A stretch of DNA of 64,000 nt from Tanytarsus gracilentus (taxonomy: Eukaryota; Arthropoda; Insecta; Diptera; Chironomidae): contig JAXRKN010000043.1 in the NCBI GenBank assembly GCA_038502055.1, positions 1,612,001-1,676,000 of the forward strand, written 5' to 3'. Numbering within the stretch: the first letter of the stretch is position 1; each line of letters starts with the position of its first letter. Positions 44,001 through 52,444 of the stretch are shown here, piece after piece. The notes beneath the pieces are model-generated. The model worked only from the letters and a program-made list of their open reading frames with translations, searched no databases and was not told the origin of the DNA. Both the position numbers and the translations under genes were made by a program.

Positions 44001-47000
44001 ACCTCAAAACACGATGCCAGCGAGAGTCTTCGTAAGGGTTCAATTCAATCTGACAAGGACGTTTTGTTGAGTAAAGTGAATTGCATTAAAAACGACACGA
44101 CTGCTGCGAGTGGAAGTGGCGCTTATGGTCGAATGTACGTAAGACGTTCATCGTCGATTAAAAGCGACAGTCATCAACTGCCAGCTCAACGACATCAGCA
44201 ATTCCTCTCAAATAAGCAAATCAACAATCATCAATACTACAATTTTAATCGTAAGAATTCAATCAATGTCGCCTCGCTTCAGCATCCACATTTTCTCCAT
44301 CAACAGTACTATCAACGACGAATGTCTTCTTTTGAGCACACATTCGAGAAGCAATCGAACATTAATTTGAACAATTTTGAGGACTTTCTGCAGCGCAGCA
44401 TGAAGGTTGATCTCGAAAAGTCAATATCGTCCATCAACAATGCCTTGGACGTGAATTTAGCGCCTGAACAATCAACAACGCCACAACAGCCACCACCTCA
44501 ATCACCCCTCAAGAAGACCTCTCGAATAACTCAATGGTTAAAGGAAATTTCCAATTATGATAAGTTGACGCACGACAGAGAAGCGTACACACTTTATCTC
44601 TTTCCGCCCAACAACAGATTTCGTAGACTTTGTGCCTGGTTTGTCGATCAACAGTGGTTTGATAATGTCGTTCTCCTTTTCATTGCCCTCAATTGCATAA
44701 CATTGGCAATGGAACGTCCAAATATACCGCCATGGAGTAAAGAACGGGTCTTTTTACAGACTGCCAACTATGTCTTTACGGTGGTGTTTGCAATAGAAAT
44801 GCTTTTAAAAGTTGTCGCTGCCGGCATGTTTTATGGCCACGATGCATACTTTACATCTGGATGGAACATAATGGACGGATCCCTCGTTATTATCTCCATC
44901 ATTGACCTGTTGATGGGATTGATAAGTGAATCGAGTCCGAGAATTTTTGGCATTCTTCGAGTGTTTCGACTTTTGAGATCATTGAGACCGTTGAGAGTCA
45001 TCAATCGAGCACCGGGCTTAAAGCTTGTTGTACAAACACTCTTATCATCGCTTCGACCCATCGGTAACATTGTACTGATTTGCTGTACGTTCTTTATCAT
45101 ATTCGGAATTTTGGGTGTTCAACTATTCAAAGGAACATTCTTCTATTGCGAGGGTGAAAACATCAAAGGCGTTCGCAATAAGACGGAATGCTTAGAGAGA
45201 TCGGGCAATGCATGGATAAATCGCAAATATAACTTTGACGACTTAGGAAAGGCTTTAATGTCGCTCTTTGTGCTTTCATCGCGTGACGGATGGGTGAGCA
45301 TTATGTATACGGGATTAGATGCCGTTGGCGTTGATCAACAAGTGAGTCGTTATAATAATAATAATGAGCAACTTCCTTTCGCTTGCACAAAATAAAGTGA
45401 TTTAAACTCGGATGTGCTCACTCAAAGCTATTTTAGTTGAGAATTTGAATTTTAAATTTTTGCAGTGCTTTTAGTTTTAAGTGGGTGAAGCGCAAACAGC
45501 TCAGAGGGATTTAAATTTATCAAAGAGTTGAATATAAATTAAGTAAAAGCTTAAAATTATAATAACTACAAGCACTAACTGGTCAGTAACTTTGTTGTAA
45601 ACCACCTTTATAAAGTTTCACAGCATAAAAAATTTAAAGTTTTTAAAATAATTGTGACGCGAGTTTGAATCACTAGTTTGCACTCGACGTTACCTTGCTA
45701 CATCACTCTTAACTCTTTCAGCCCATCGTCAACTATAATGAGTGGCGTCTACTCTATTTCATTGCATTCATTCTTCTCGTTGGCTTTTTTGTACTCAACA
45801 TGTTCGTTGGAGTTGTCGTTGAAAACTTTCATCGTTGTCGTGAGGAGCAAGAGAAGGAAGAGAAAATTCGTAGAGCTGCTAAGCGTGCGATTCAGCTTGA
45901 GAAGAAGCGCCGACGTATGCATATGCCACCGTATTATACCAATTATTCACCACTTCGATTGTTTGTGCACAATGTTGTGACATCAAAGTACTTTGATCTC
46001 GCAATCGCTGCCGTCATTGGACTCAATGTCGTTACAATGGCTATGGAGTACTACATGATGCCACTCGTGCTCGAGTATGCACTGAAAATTTTCAATTACT
46101 TTTTTACTGCCGTCTTTATTTTGGAAGCGTTGATGAAGCTCGTTGCGCTTGGATTTAAACTCTATTTGAAAGACAAATGGAATCAATTGGATGTTGCGAT
46201 TGTGATACTGTCAATTGTCGGCATTATCCTCGAGGAGATGGAATCGAAAATTATTCCAATTAATCCGACAATTATTCGCGTTATGCGAGTCTTGAGGATC
46301 GCTCGAGTGCTTAAACTTTTAAAGATGGCAAAGGGAATTCGAGCTTTACTGGATACAGTTATGCAAGCATTGCCGCAGGTTCGAATGAGATATAACAAAA
46401 GAGAAATACTTTAATTAATAACTTTTTTCTCTTGTGATGAAATCTAGGTCGGTAACTTGGGACTTCTCTTCTTTTTGCTCTTCTTCATTTTTGCCGCCTT
46501 GGGTGTTGAACTCTTTGGTCGATTAGAATGCTCTGACGAGATACCATGTCAAGGCCTAGGAGAGCATGCACACTTTGCCAACTTTGGCATGGCCTTTCTT
46601 ACGCTCTTTCGCGTTGCAACCGGCGACAATTGGAATGGAATAATGAAAGACACGCTGCGTGACGAATGCGATGATGCGGCAGATTGCGTGAAAAATTGTT
46701 GTGTCAGTTCCATAATTGCGCCCATCTTTTTCGTCATTTTCGTCCTAATGGCACAATTCGTGTTAGTAAATGTCGTCGTAGCCGTTTTAATGAAGCATCT
46801 CGAGGAGAGCCATAAACAAATGGAAGACGACTTGGATATTGAAACGGAGTTGGAGAGGGAAATTGAGCGTGAACAATTGTTTGAGGAGGAGCAAGCGCTG
46901 TGCAAGGAGCTCGAAAAAAACAGAACAAATGTACAAAAACGTCCCCTAACAAAGGTCGCATCACTTCCATCGAATTTCACTTACAGCACACCAATTGTCG

Positions 47001-48080
47001 AAAAGAAAACATTTAACACGAGGTTGGTACTTTAAAAATCATTCTCTAAAGCTCAAAAATAAACTTTCAAATCGCTTTAATTTTGAGCTTTTGAAAAAGT
47101 TTAAGTAAAAGCTCAAAACTAATTTTTTTACAAGTCATTTTGAGCTTTTCAATAATATTTTTTAAATTTTCTAAATCAGCCGTCGACAAACGGTTCAGTA
47201 CTTTAATCCCCTCCTCGGACCAACGCAAGGCATTCCTCTGTCATTCCGCGATTGGAATCAAACACCATCGAGTACAATTTGCGAGTCAAATGAAAATGAC
47301 CTCGACGATAAGAGTTTCAAGAGACCTCCGAGCTCGGCGAGATCATCTATAGGCGGAGATACACCAATCATTCGACAACTACCACAACAATCGCGAAGAA
47401 ATCTTCTCCGTAATTTTCGCACGCAAAGTTTTGACGTTAAGCTCCTCTCCGAGATGGGCGATTCGGTTGAGATGGAGAGTCAAAATATCATCAAAACAGG
47501 ACAATCAACTGCGACGAGCAGTACTGGCGGTAGCGTCGAAAGCAGCGCAATAAACAATAATTTAATGATAAGTAAGAAGCCATCAGGCGTTGCCAAAAAA
47601 CTTAATTACCGTCAATCTAGCTTGGATTTTGATAATCGTACAAGTGCATGCAAATTAATTGATAATAATAGTAATAATAGTTTGTTAGGCAATAAATCAT
47701 TTTTGGCTGTGCCAAGATTGCAAGCGACACGAAGTCGTTCGGGCAGTGCGAAGCAATTGTTCAAGCAAGCCGCAATTGTCGATGAGGACGAGCAGACTAA
47801 TGAAAATAGTTTGTTGCTGCCCGAAGGTAATGCGGTCGCATCATCACAACCGTGCATTCCTCAATTACAGCTTCCCATCGAGACCAGTGTCACTGAACCT
47901 TCCATCTCTGTCGTCTCATCATCGTCCTCGAGCTCCTCATCTATCGGTGGTCAGTCGCAGCAAATTAAAGAGCCTGCACTAATGCACACGCTTACAGTCG
48001 ATGATGATGTTGATGGAAATGTCAAAAAGTCAGAATCGTGCGAGTTACTACGAGTCATTTCCGAACGTCGAAAACTGTGA
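7497..48080 (+). CDS. Ca-alpha1T: T-type (Cav3) voltage-gated calcium channel alpha-1 subunit, 20 coding exons
   Basis: This is the pore-forming subunit of a low-voltage-activated calcium channel in the plasma membrane. The exons join in frame to 2574 residues (2591 with the alternative domain II exon), close to fly and vertebrate Cav3 length. There are four six-helix repeats, at about residues 173-470 (I), 905-1115 (II), 1630-1910 (III) and 1985-2215 (IV). Each has an arginine-rich S4, for example RTIRVLRPLRAINR in I and RVFRLLRSLRPLRVINR in III. Pore-loop residues are E442 (LEGW), E1065 (QEDW), D1846 (RDGW) and D2143 (GDNW). This EEDD ring is diagnostic of T-type rather than EEEE L/N/P-type channels. 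The I-II linker starts with the basic helix (ETKKREMERMRQERAR) that corresponds to the Cav3 gating brake. The N-terminus, the II-III linker and the C-tail are rich in Ser, Gln and Asn. Start: ATG at 7497 is the first ATG after an in-frame stop at 7416. The span includes introns; the exons are listed separately. Confidence 0.93.
8015..11484 (+). other. Intron 1 with AT-AC ends
   Basis: The intron begins ATAAGTATC and ends TCTAAATAC. Joining across it gives AAT CC|G TGG, which restores the family-conserved Asn-Pro-Trp-Phe-Glu motif before IS1. No GT-AG alternative keeps frame and motif. The 3.47 kb holds no gene I can support. It includes a T-homopolymer-rich low-complexity stretch at about 9820-9970. 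Confidence 0.75.
11485..11596 (+). CDS. Ca-alpha1T: Ca-alpha1T exon 2 (domain I S1)
   Basis: It encodes WFERVSMLVILLNCITLGMF and the S1-S2 loop up to CKVLQ. The donor is CAG|GTGAGT. The 5' side is the AC end of the AT-AC intron. Confidence 0.9.
11952..12183 (+). CDS. Ca-alpha1T: Ca-alpha1T exon 3 (domain I S2-S4)
   Basis: The acceptor is TCTCGCAG. The exon encodes IFDDVIFAFFSLEM (S2), the S3 helix NRLDFFIVMSG and the S4 voltage sensor RTIRVLRPLRAINR. The donor is GTAAGT at 12184, splitting the Ser codon after IP. Confidence 0.93.
12624..12740 (+). CDS. Ca-alpha1T: Ca-alpha1T exon 4 (domain I S4-S5 linker and S5)
   Basis: The acceptor is CTCTTCAG. The exon encodes MRILVMLLLDTLPMLGNV and the S5 helix up to GVQLWEG. 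The next intron is only 63 bp (12741-12803). Confidence 0.93.
12804..12858 (+). CDS. Ca-alpha1T: Ca-alpha1T exon 5 (domain I S5-P turret, start)
   Basis: A short 55-nt exon (acceptor CCTTAG, donor GTGAGT) encoding ILRQRCVLQLPDGVPKP, which matches the beginning of the Cav3 domain I turret. It ends with GA and joins directly to exon 6 (C) to give Asp. Confidence 0.85.
12859..21375 (+). other. Long intron (8.5 kb), non-coding
   Basis: The intron is A/T-rich with many short open frames that carry no recognisable domain. The only internal candidate is the optional 39-nt exon at 17541-17579. I see no RNA gene or convincing mobile element. Confidence 0.6.
17541..17579 (+). CDS. Ca-alpha1T: Possible optional 39-nt exon in the domain I turret
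   Basis: There is a strong acceptor (TTCTCATTTTCAG) and a GTAAGG donor. The 39-nt insert (13 codons, EIPDEFRVRVRVN) leaves the exon 5-exon 6 frame intact, converting the junction codon to Ser. It falls in the extracellular turret, where Cav3 length varies. Without transcript data it may be a chance pair of splice sites. Confidence 0.35.
21376..21497 (+). CDS. Ca-alpha1T: Ca-alpha1T exon 6 (domain I turret, Cys-containing)
   Basis: It encodes ISFYYEFSKEQDYICSKPDD followed by a Cys-containing loop ending PLVCN. The YY...E.....YIC.KP pattern is typical of the Cav3 domain I turret. The acceptor is TTTTTTGTAG and the donor is GTGAGT. Confidence 0.9.
22670..22824 (+). CDS. Ca-alpha1T: Ca-alpha1T exon 7 (turret to P-helix of domain I)
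   Basis: It encodes CVNWNQYYTNC and then NPFQGTISFDNIGLAWVAIFL, which leads into the P-helix. The acceptor is TTTATTCCAG and the donor is CTT|GTAATT. The reading stops three residues short of the conserved LEGW. The missing codons come from microexon 8 and the first base of exon 9. Confidence 0.92.
22894..23644. mobile_element. hAT-type non-autonomous transposon, copy 1
   Basis: The ends are inverted repeats TAGAGTTTCTCA...TGAGAAACTCTA. They are flanked by an exact 8-bp target duplication, ACCATGAG, at 22886-22893 and 23645-23652. The TAGAG terminus and 8-bp duplication are hAT hallmarks. Many subterminal CCCGGGTA words in both orientations lie near both ends, the expected layout of transposase-binding repeats. 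No transposase frame is present. It lies in the intron immediately before microexon 8. Confidence 0.88.
24320..24327 (+). CDS. Ca-alpha1T: Ca-alpha1T microexon 8 (8 nt)
   Basis: The sequence GTTATAAG lies between the acceptor GGATTTAG and the donor GTGAGT. Together with the first base of exon 9 it supplies Val-Ile-Ser in front of LEGW, completing the conserved P-loop. Direct splicing of exon 7 to exon 9 shifts frame. A 55-bp intron (24328-24382) follows. Confidence 0.85.
24383..24467 (+). CDS. Ca-alpha1T: Ca-alpha1T exon 9 (domain I selectivity filter and S6 start)
   Basis: It encodes LEGWTDIMYYVQDAHSFWDW and then IYFVLLIV. The Glu of LEGW is the domain I selectivity residue. The acceptor is AATTAAAG and the donor is GTGAGT. 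Confidence 0.92.
25452..25693 (+). CDS. Ca-alpha1T: Ca-alpha1T exon 10 (IS6 and gating-brake linker)
   Basis: It encodes GSFFMINLCLVVIATQFSE (S6) followed by the basic I-II linker helix, then ATCYAEIVKYIAHL-like sequence (here TTCYAEIVKYIAHLYRRLKR). In Cav3 channels this proximal linker forms the helix-loop-helix gating brake. The donor TATAA|GTATGC splits a Lys codon. Confidence 0.93.
25694..29866 (+). other. Intron (4.2 kb) with foldback element
   Basis: A/T-rich non-coding sequence. I see no gene in it; its one clear structure is the foldback element at 28580-29322. Confidence 0.6.
28580..29322. mobile_element. Foldback (long terminal inverted repeat) element
   Basis: The left arm (28580 to about 28831) and right arm (about 29070-29322) are near-perfect reverse complements of roughly 250 bp. 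They start GACTTGGACACCGCAC and end with the reverse complement. The outer part of each arm is built from repeats of AATATGCATATT and ATGCACAATAAT. The inner part, with TTAACGC...AACTATGGTAAGGA, is unique sequence. About 240 bp of unrelated AT-rich sequence separates the arms. No coding capacity is seen and no clear target duplication. Confidence 0.85.
29867..30245 (+). CDS. Ca-alpha1T: Ca-alpha1T exon 11 (I-II linker)
   Basis: The acceptor is GCGTACAG. The exon encodes the linker segment that begins by completing LRLYK and continues QYQQRKEGLLPRTPDNLF. It is rich in Asn, Ser and Gln and ends DNDYGN before GTGAGT. The frame is continuous with exons 10 and 12. Confidence 0.85.
30533..30709 (+). 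CDS. Ca-alpha1T: Ca-alpha1T exon 12 (I-II linker)
   Basis: A 177-nt exon, phase 0 at both ends. It encodes Ser-rich sequence, then VMFNELVILHTPPKIEQPP and MTQTGEGIW. The acceptor is CTCCAAACAG and the donor is CAA|GTGAGT. Because it is a multiple of three with matching phases, it could be skipped without frame loss. Confidence 0.8.
31519..32174 (+). CDS. Ca-alpha1T: Ca-alpha1T exon 13 (end of I-II linker, domain II S1-S3)
   Basis: The acceptor is CAATTTGCAG. After linker sequence it encodes FIRKHIKRLVDHKYFQQGIL (start of IIS1), NTLSMGIEYHNQPEELT, S2 (FSGIFAVEMLLKIIAEGPF) and S3 (FNVFDGVIVIL). These are all strong Cav3 domain II signatures. The donor AG|GTGAGT splits a Ser codon. Confidence 0.93.
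32834..33040 (+). CDS. Ca-alpha1T: Ca-alpha1T exon 14 (domain II S4-S5)
   Basis: The acceptor is TCGGACAACAG. The exon encodes SGLSVLRTFRLLRILKLVRF (S4), then the linker and S5 up to LILFIFIF. It ends AG before GTAAGT, so the next exon must start with a base that completes Ser. Both downstream alternatives do (T or C). Confidence 0.93.
35364..35776. mobile_element. hAT-type non-autonomous transposon, copy 2 (shorter)
   Basis: Same family as the element at 22894. It has identical TAGAGTTTCTCAAATGCCCG ends, and the 8-bp target duplication TTGGTGTA at 35356-35363 and 35777-35784 is intact. It is 413 bp against 751 bp for copy 1, an internal deletion derivative, with more sequence divergence inside. 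It sits in the intron about 280 bp upstream of exon 15a. Confidence 0.88.
36059..36173 (+). CDS. Ca-alpha1T: Ca-alpha1T exon 15a (domain II turret, short, three-Cys form)
   Basis: It encodes ILGMNLFGCKFCEEINGEKV-CDRKNF and the P-helix start SLLWSLVTVFQ. The acceptor is CATCGTTTAG and the donor is CAG|GTGATT. The length is 115 nt, with the same entry and exit phases as the exon at 39113. It has three cysteines in the turret. Confidence 0.9.
39113..39278 (+). CDS. Ca-alpha1T: Ca-alpha1T exon 15b (domain II turret, long, five-Cys form)
   Basis: It encodes ILGMYLFGGKFCKYMDEELG, then a longer insert with CTC and CEC pairs, and the P-helix start NNFLWATVTVFQ. The acceptor is AAAATTGTAG and the donor is CAA|GTAAGT. 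At 166 nt it is phase-equivalent to exon 15a and covers the same protein segment, so the two are alternatives rather than consecutive exons. Splicing both in would shift the frame. Confidence 0.9.
39279..42878 (+). other. Intron (3.6 kb), non-coding
   Basis: A/T-rich sequence with pyrimidine-rich and poly-T patches. I see no gene, RNA or repeat I can support. Confidence 0.55.
42879..43571 (+). CDS. Ca-alpha1T: Ca-alpha1T exon 16 (domain II filter, S6, II-III linker)
   Basis: It begins ILTQEDWNVVLFNGM, whose QED supplies the domain II selectivity Glu. S6 follows (FGNYVLFNLLVAILVEGF), then a highly charged linker (SERHERREREQRE) and a Gln-rich stretch. I end it at ACTTTT|GTGAGT, the start of a 51-nt intron. 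Confidence 0.9.
43572..43622 (+). other. 51-nt stop-free intron within the II-III linker
   Basis: It has a GTGAGT donor, a long T run and a GCAG acceptor, so it looks like a normal minimal intron. It is 51 nt with no stop, so a plain open reading frame runs straight through it and retention would add 17 residues. Taking it as spliced gives the published-style junction ETF|DPPKVHL. Confidence 0.7.
43623..45341 (+). CDS. Ca-alpha1T: Ca-alpha1T exon 17 (II-III linker and most of domain III)
   Basis: A long exon. The linker is Ser/Gln/Lys-rich and probably disordered. Domain III S1 (FDNVVLLFIALNCITLAMER), S2, S3, S4 (ILRVFRLLRSLRPLRVINR) and S5 follow. Next comes the extracellular loop with Cys residues and the pore loop SSRDGW, which supplies the Asp typical of T-type domain III. 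The donor is CAA|GTGAGT. Confidence 0.93.
45722..46378 (+). CDS. Ca-alpha1T: Ca-alpha1T exon 18 (IIIS6, III-IV linker, domain IV S1-S4)
   Basis: The acceptor is AACTCTTTCAG. The exon encodes IIIS6 (VGFFVLNMFVGVVVENFH), a basic III-IV linker and domain IV S1-S3. It continues through S4 (RVMRVLRIARVLKLLKMAKG) to MQALPQ. The donor GTTCGA is weak but leads into a 69-bp intron and an in-frame continuation. Confidence 0.92.
46448..47022 (+). CDS. Ca-alpha1T: Ca-alpha1T exon 19 (domain IV S5, filter, S6, C-tail start)
   Basis: It begins VGNLGLLFFLLFFIFAALG (S5). The pore loop ATGDNW supplies the fourth selectivity residue (Asp). S6 (VLVNVVVAVLMKHLEES) is followed by an acidic coiled-coil-like C-tail. 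The donor AG|GTTGGT is non-optimal. The other nearby GT (47027) leads to an early stop, so 47022 is preferred. Confidence 0.9.
47180..48080 (+). CDS. Ca-alpha1T: Ca-alpha1T exon 20 (C-terminal tail, stop)
   Basis: The acceptor is TCTAAATCAG. The exon encodes RRQTVQYFNPLLGP and a long Ser/Asn-rich cytoplasmic tail ending VISERRKL before TGA (48078-48080). Poly-Ser and Asn-repeat tracts suggest disorder. Confidence 0.88.
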
Positions 48081-48167
48081 GAAAAGCCCACGACTTCCAT
48101 GTGTCACCATCAAATTCTCAACTGATGATGATTAATTGCTTGCAATCTTTGTCGCTGCACAAAAGAA

Positions 48168-48173
48168 AATAAA
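48168..48173 (+). terminator. Candidate polyadenylation signal for Ca-alpha1T
   Basis: AATAAA lies 88 nt after the stop codon. Further AATAAA words occur at about 48.95-49.0 kb, so longer 3' ends are possible. Confidence 0.4.
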
Positions 48174-51100
48174 ATTCTTCTCTTTTTCCCACTTTATTTT
48201 TCGCTCATAAAATTTTCTCTCTTTATTTATCCAAAAATGAGAAAGTGAAAAGATTATTATGTCAATTATTGTATACCCTACAAGTGTATGTATGCCAAAA
48301 GTTGACTTGTTGATGAAAAGAGGATATTTTTTAAAAGCAATTTATATATGTATGAAAAATAAGTTAAATATTTATATCACTGTGCAATAGAGAGCTTTTA
48401 TAAAGCTTAATATTTAAATAGAAATTGAGCTGCATCGCTTTAGAGATTTAGAAATTTTAGTTTATCATCAAAAATCTCTCTCGAGTTTGAATATGTTTGA
48501 AAATTATTATGAGCATATAAAAAGCTAAAGAGGAATTTAAGTGAAGCTTTAAAAGCTCTCTCATTTTATTCGTGCTTAAATTTTGTTAAATTTCGCTATT
48601 AAAGTGTTTAAAAGTGAGTTTAGCTGTGTTTATAAAAATATCCTGGATTATTACAGGAAAAATCCGAAAATTAAAAATTCTTGAAACATTTTAAAAAATG
48701 TTTTCTTGGAATTTTTAAGAATATTCCAGGACTTTAATGAATTTAAAAATTCAACTCACTTTAAAACTTGAGAAAATTTTATTTGCCGAATGCTTCAAAT
48801 TTAAATTCATTTTCATTCTTGAAATATAAAAAATGTCGTAAAATGTTCGCCGTGTCAATTTTGAACATGGATATTGGATAATTCAGCATCTGTTTATTTT
48901 TTAAGCACTTTTATCATATTTTTTGCAACTTTTTGTCTCTTTTTTATTCTTTTTTAATAAATATTTTTTTGTATGCAATATCGAGCTTCATCTTTTAATA
49001 AATAAATATAAAATATATATATTTAAAAAATCATTTAGGATTTCGCTTTGCAGTTTTGCAAGAATTTAAGAAAAAATGTATTTTTAAAAACGAGAATCGC
49101 AATTAATGAACAATCAAATTTTTAATATACTTTCAGAGGATGAATCTCCTTACAGTATCTCATGAAATTTGTAGTACTTTTGCCTACTCTATCACTCTAT
49201 CTATCTCTTCTTCTATCAAAAACACACTTTCTATCTCCTTCAATAATGAAAATGTGGATGAATGCCATTTACACGCATACAATTTTTACGATTTAAGGAA
49301 TGATGAAAAATTAAAATTAGCAACAAATTTTAGAATTGTGTAATTAAATGGAAATTTATAGAGGATGAAAAAAGATTTTTGAGTTGGAGAACTTTTGATG
49401 TAAATTATTAAATTTTATTTAATTCCTGGATATTTCCAGAATTTTTATTTGTTTTAAAAAATTTAAAAATCGCACAAATCATCAGAAAAATTTAAACACA
49501 AAAATCTTTTTTCATCTCCCACATAAAATTTTCCTAATCATGCACTCAAAAAAATTCTGAATTTCCAATGAAGCAATAATGAAAATTTAAATTGGAAGTT
49601 TTAGTGAACTTAATAATCTAGTGGATCAAGATATTTAAAAAAAATAGAGTAATTCTAGACGAATAAAAAGAAGTGAAAGAAAAAATATTTATACGACAAT
49701 CTTATCTAGCGCCTTTCTTCTTTCACAACTTCTAAACTTTAAAAAAAAGTATTTAGTTCTTCCCCTAATTTTCCTCTCGCACAAAATACACACATATTTA
49801 AAATTAGTTTATAGTATGAAAGTGAATTGAATAGAAAGTAAAAATTAATTTTAAAACACATCGTGCTCAGAAAAAAAGATGATGAAAAAAATCAAATTTA
49901 ATGTTTAAAATTTAAATGTAATCAAAGCAAGAAAAAGAAGAAAATTTAGGCGATATTGAGAATTAATAAATTATTAGGAAACATATATAAAATATGATTA
50001 AGGAAAATTAGTTGATATTTGATGACTTAAAGAAAATAAATTGGACGTCATCGATGGTGCACGATGGCATTTTTTGGGTAAACAATTAAAGTTAACAGAA
50101 ATTATTGAGAAAAGAATTTTCAGTTGCGAAAAAAAGCTTTTCTGTCAATTCTCAAAAAAGACTCTGAAATTTTGAATTCAAAAGTTCAAAGTTTTATAAA
50201 ATCTAGTTAAAATTTTTCTAATTTTTTTCGTCTATTTGTAGTTAATTTAACGATGGCGTCCTTAAATTGTTCGTGTGACCTAGTAATTTCTCAATTTTGC
50301 CCATCGTTAAGTTTATTGTTACGAACGCGTGAGCTTTTAAAAAAGAGAAAATAATTTTAAGTCTTTGTTAGCTGAAAAATAAACTTGATGATGCAAACAC
50401 AAACACACGAATGAGTTCTCAGCAAATAATTAAAAGAGATAAAAGAAGAAACTTTGAATCTGTGATAATTTTTTTCTCCCTAATTAATTTCCATTTATGG
50501 TGGAGTAAAGAAAAAAAACTTGTTCACTGAAGAAAGCACATCATCCGAAAGAAAGCATCTCTAGACATTAATATTTTTTCTGAATGTAATTTTTGTGACC
50601 ATCATACATATAAATTAATTAAAAGGTATTAAGAATATTTTCTATATATTCCTAGTAAAGTTTGTTATTTTTATTAAGAAAAATATAGTTAAGAATTGAA
50701 AGAATTAATTAAAAATATGATAAAACCCCATAAAGTAATGAAAACGAGCGATTACAACAGCATGGAAGGAATTCTCTTGCAGCAGTCAATTCTTAATTGC
50801 CAAAAAAAATTAATGATTTTTTTAAGGTGCAACCGTGTTTTAATTTATTCGAAGATGATTGACTTAAAATTTTTTGAAATAGAGCTGAGGTTAAATTTTT
50901 TGTTTAAAAAAATTCACTTTGCACGATTGCCTGCGATTTGCATATCTCTGCAACTTTTCAACGACAAAATTTCTCCTCTTTGTCTTCTGCCATCTAAACT
51001 CTTTCTCATGTACTAAAACTTTTTAAACTGTGCCTTCTCAAGAAAAAAAAGATAAAGATGAAAAATTAAGAATAATGTGCGAGGTTGACGAGGCAATTTT

Positions 51101-51660
51101 ACTACTACGACATTTTTCAATCTATCAACTTTCCAAAGAAAAAAACTTTTTCAAACTCTAAGAAATTGAATGCAAAATTGCATCGAACAAAAAGCTTTTT
51201 GTTTCACTTTCAACTGTTTGATGCATCGAAGAGCTTTGATGAAGAAAGTTTCAAGTTTGTGTTTCTTAAAAGATTTTTTTTTAAAATGAATCAAACTTTT
51301 TAGGGAGACAATTCTTTCATCAAAGCTTTTTATCATCAATTGATTCCAACCGAATTCACAAATTATATTAAACAACGCAGAAATGCTGCAGAGGAAAATT
51401 TAAGTGCAAGAACGATAAAAAATTTAAATTTTGTTTCTTTCTTATAATCGCAGTTATAATTAAAAAGAGAATAATATAAAAAGAATAACAGTAGAATAAG
51501 ATGAGAAAAAATATTACAATCGAAAAAAGCTAAAAAATGTGAAAAATTTAGAATGAAGAATTAATAAAAATTTAAATATAGAATAAAAGTTGGTTTTCAT
51601 TTGTTTCAGAAATGGATGACTGAAAGGACTGCAAAGTATTAATTTTCAATTTAAACTCAC
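48174..51660. other. Intergenic region, no supported gene
   Basis: Very A/T-rich DNA with short unsupported frames. Part of it may be calcium-channel 3' untranslated region. I see no domain, RNA gene or repeat. Confidence 0.55.
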
Positions 51661-51666
51661 TTTATT
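51661..51666 (-). terminator. Polyadenylation signal for Tim10
   Basis: TTTATT on the + strand reads AATAAA on the minus strand, about 55 nt after the Tim10 stop. Confidence 0.6.
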
Positions 51667-51719
51667 TTATCTCATTAAATTCACTAATCTACAGCAGTTC
51701 ATGTACGACAGCTAAATGC

Positions 51720-52001
51720 TCAACCGCTACCCGCCATTTTTGCCTTCATTTGCTCATCTGACGCTGACATTGCTGTGAGCTTCTTTCCAATTCTCTCATG
51801 TACATCTAAATATTTTGCTACACATCTATCGATGCAAACCATCTCGCCCTTTCCCATATCCGACTCGGCATATTTTGGGGGTATGCACTTCTTATGACAT
51901 GCTGATGTCATCCTATTGTAAAGATCACTCATCATTTCGATCTCGAGATCTTGCATCATCTGCAATTTTACTTGCTCGGCTTGAGTTAGTTCTTGTGCCA
52001 T
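51720..52001 (-). CDS. Tim10: Mitochondrial import inner membrane translocase subunit Tim10
   Basis: A 93-residue single-exon small Tim protein. In the mitochondrial intermembrane space the Tim9-Tim10 hexamer chaperones hydrophobic carrier precursors to the TIM22 complex. The twin CX3C motifs are present: CHKKC and CIDRC, 16 residues apart, which form the two disulfides. The sequence EIEMMSDLYNRMTSACHKKC and the stretch GEMVCIDRCVAKYLDVHER identify Tim10 rather than Tim8, 9 or 13. The ATG is preceded, only 57 bp away, by the stop codon of another minus-strand gene, so the two may be co-transcribed. A polyadenylation signal follows. Confidence 0.95.
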   Translation of the reverse strand: MAQELTQAEQVKLQMMQDLEIEMMSDLYNRMTSACHKKCIPPKYAESDMGKGEMVCIDRCVAKYLDVHERIGKKLTAMSASDEQMKAKMAGSG

Positions 52002-52060
52002 CTTTTGATCTCTTTTCTTCTTACTGGATTTTGTGTTTTTGATAGAGTTATGGGTGCTTA

Positions 52061-52444
52061 TTAATTATTATTTTTTTCAAATCGCTCTGGTAACTGATAA
52101 TTTCCTTCGTTCGCTTTTTTCATGCGTTCACGAATTTTCATATTCTCATAGCGTTTCTGGTCAATGGATCTTTTTGATAGAATGAAAGATGCAAGTCCAA
52201 CGAAAACGAAAAGTGTCCTAAAAATATATTAACAACTAAATTTTAGTGTTATAACATGTTAATAAAATATTTGAGTTTAAATTACAGCCATTGACAGACG
52301 GAAAAACAGGCATAATAGCGCTTAATCACTCTTGTGGATGAATTAAAAACATGAGGTTTTTAAAATATTTCTAAAAACAAATAAAAAACAGCTTAATTCA
52401 ACTCACCAACCAGCTCCAACTTTCCCGAGATGTCCTAACTGCAT
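52061..52444 (-). CDS. Small single-pass membrane protein, 64 aa, two exons
   Basis: Exon 1 is 52444-52407 (38 nt: MQLGHLGKVGAG and part of Trp, donor GTGAGT). Exon 2 is 52217-52061 (157 nt, acceptor TTTTTAG). Together they give 65 codons including the stop, in frame. The protein has a short N-terminus, one hydrophobic segment (about residues 13-27, WTLFVFVGLASFILS), then a basic tail KRSIDQKRYENMKIRERMKK that looks helical. Size and topology resemble small mitochondrial inner-membrane or respiratory-assembly proteins, but I do not recognise the family with certainty. It is immediately upstream of Tim10 on the same strand and divergent from NC2alpha. Confidence 0.75.

Noticed and set aside
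45342..45395. Stop codon after VDQQVSRYNNNN as a truncated channel
   Set aside because: A GTGAGT donor lies at the junction and the conserved IIIS6 sequence resumes at 45722.
49140..51303. Several 70-106 codon frames between Ca-alpha1T and Tim10
   Set aside because: They are low-complexity, begin with non-ATG codons in most cases, and show no family features.
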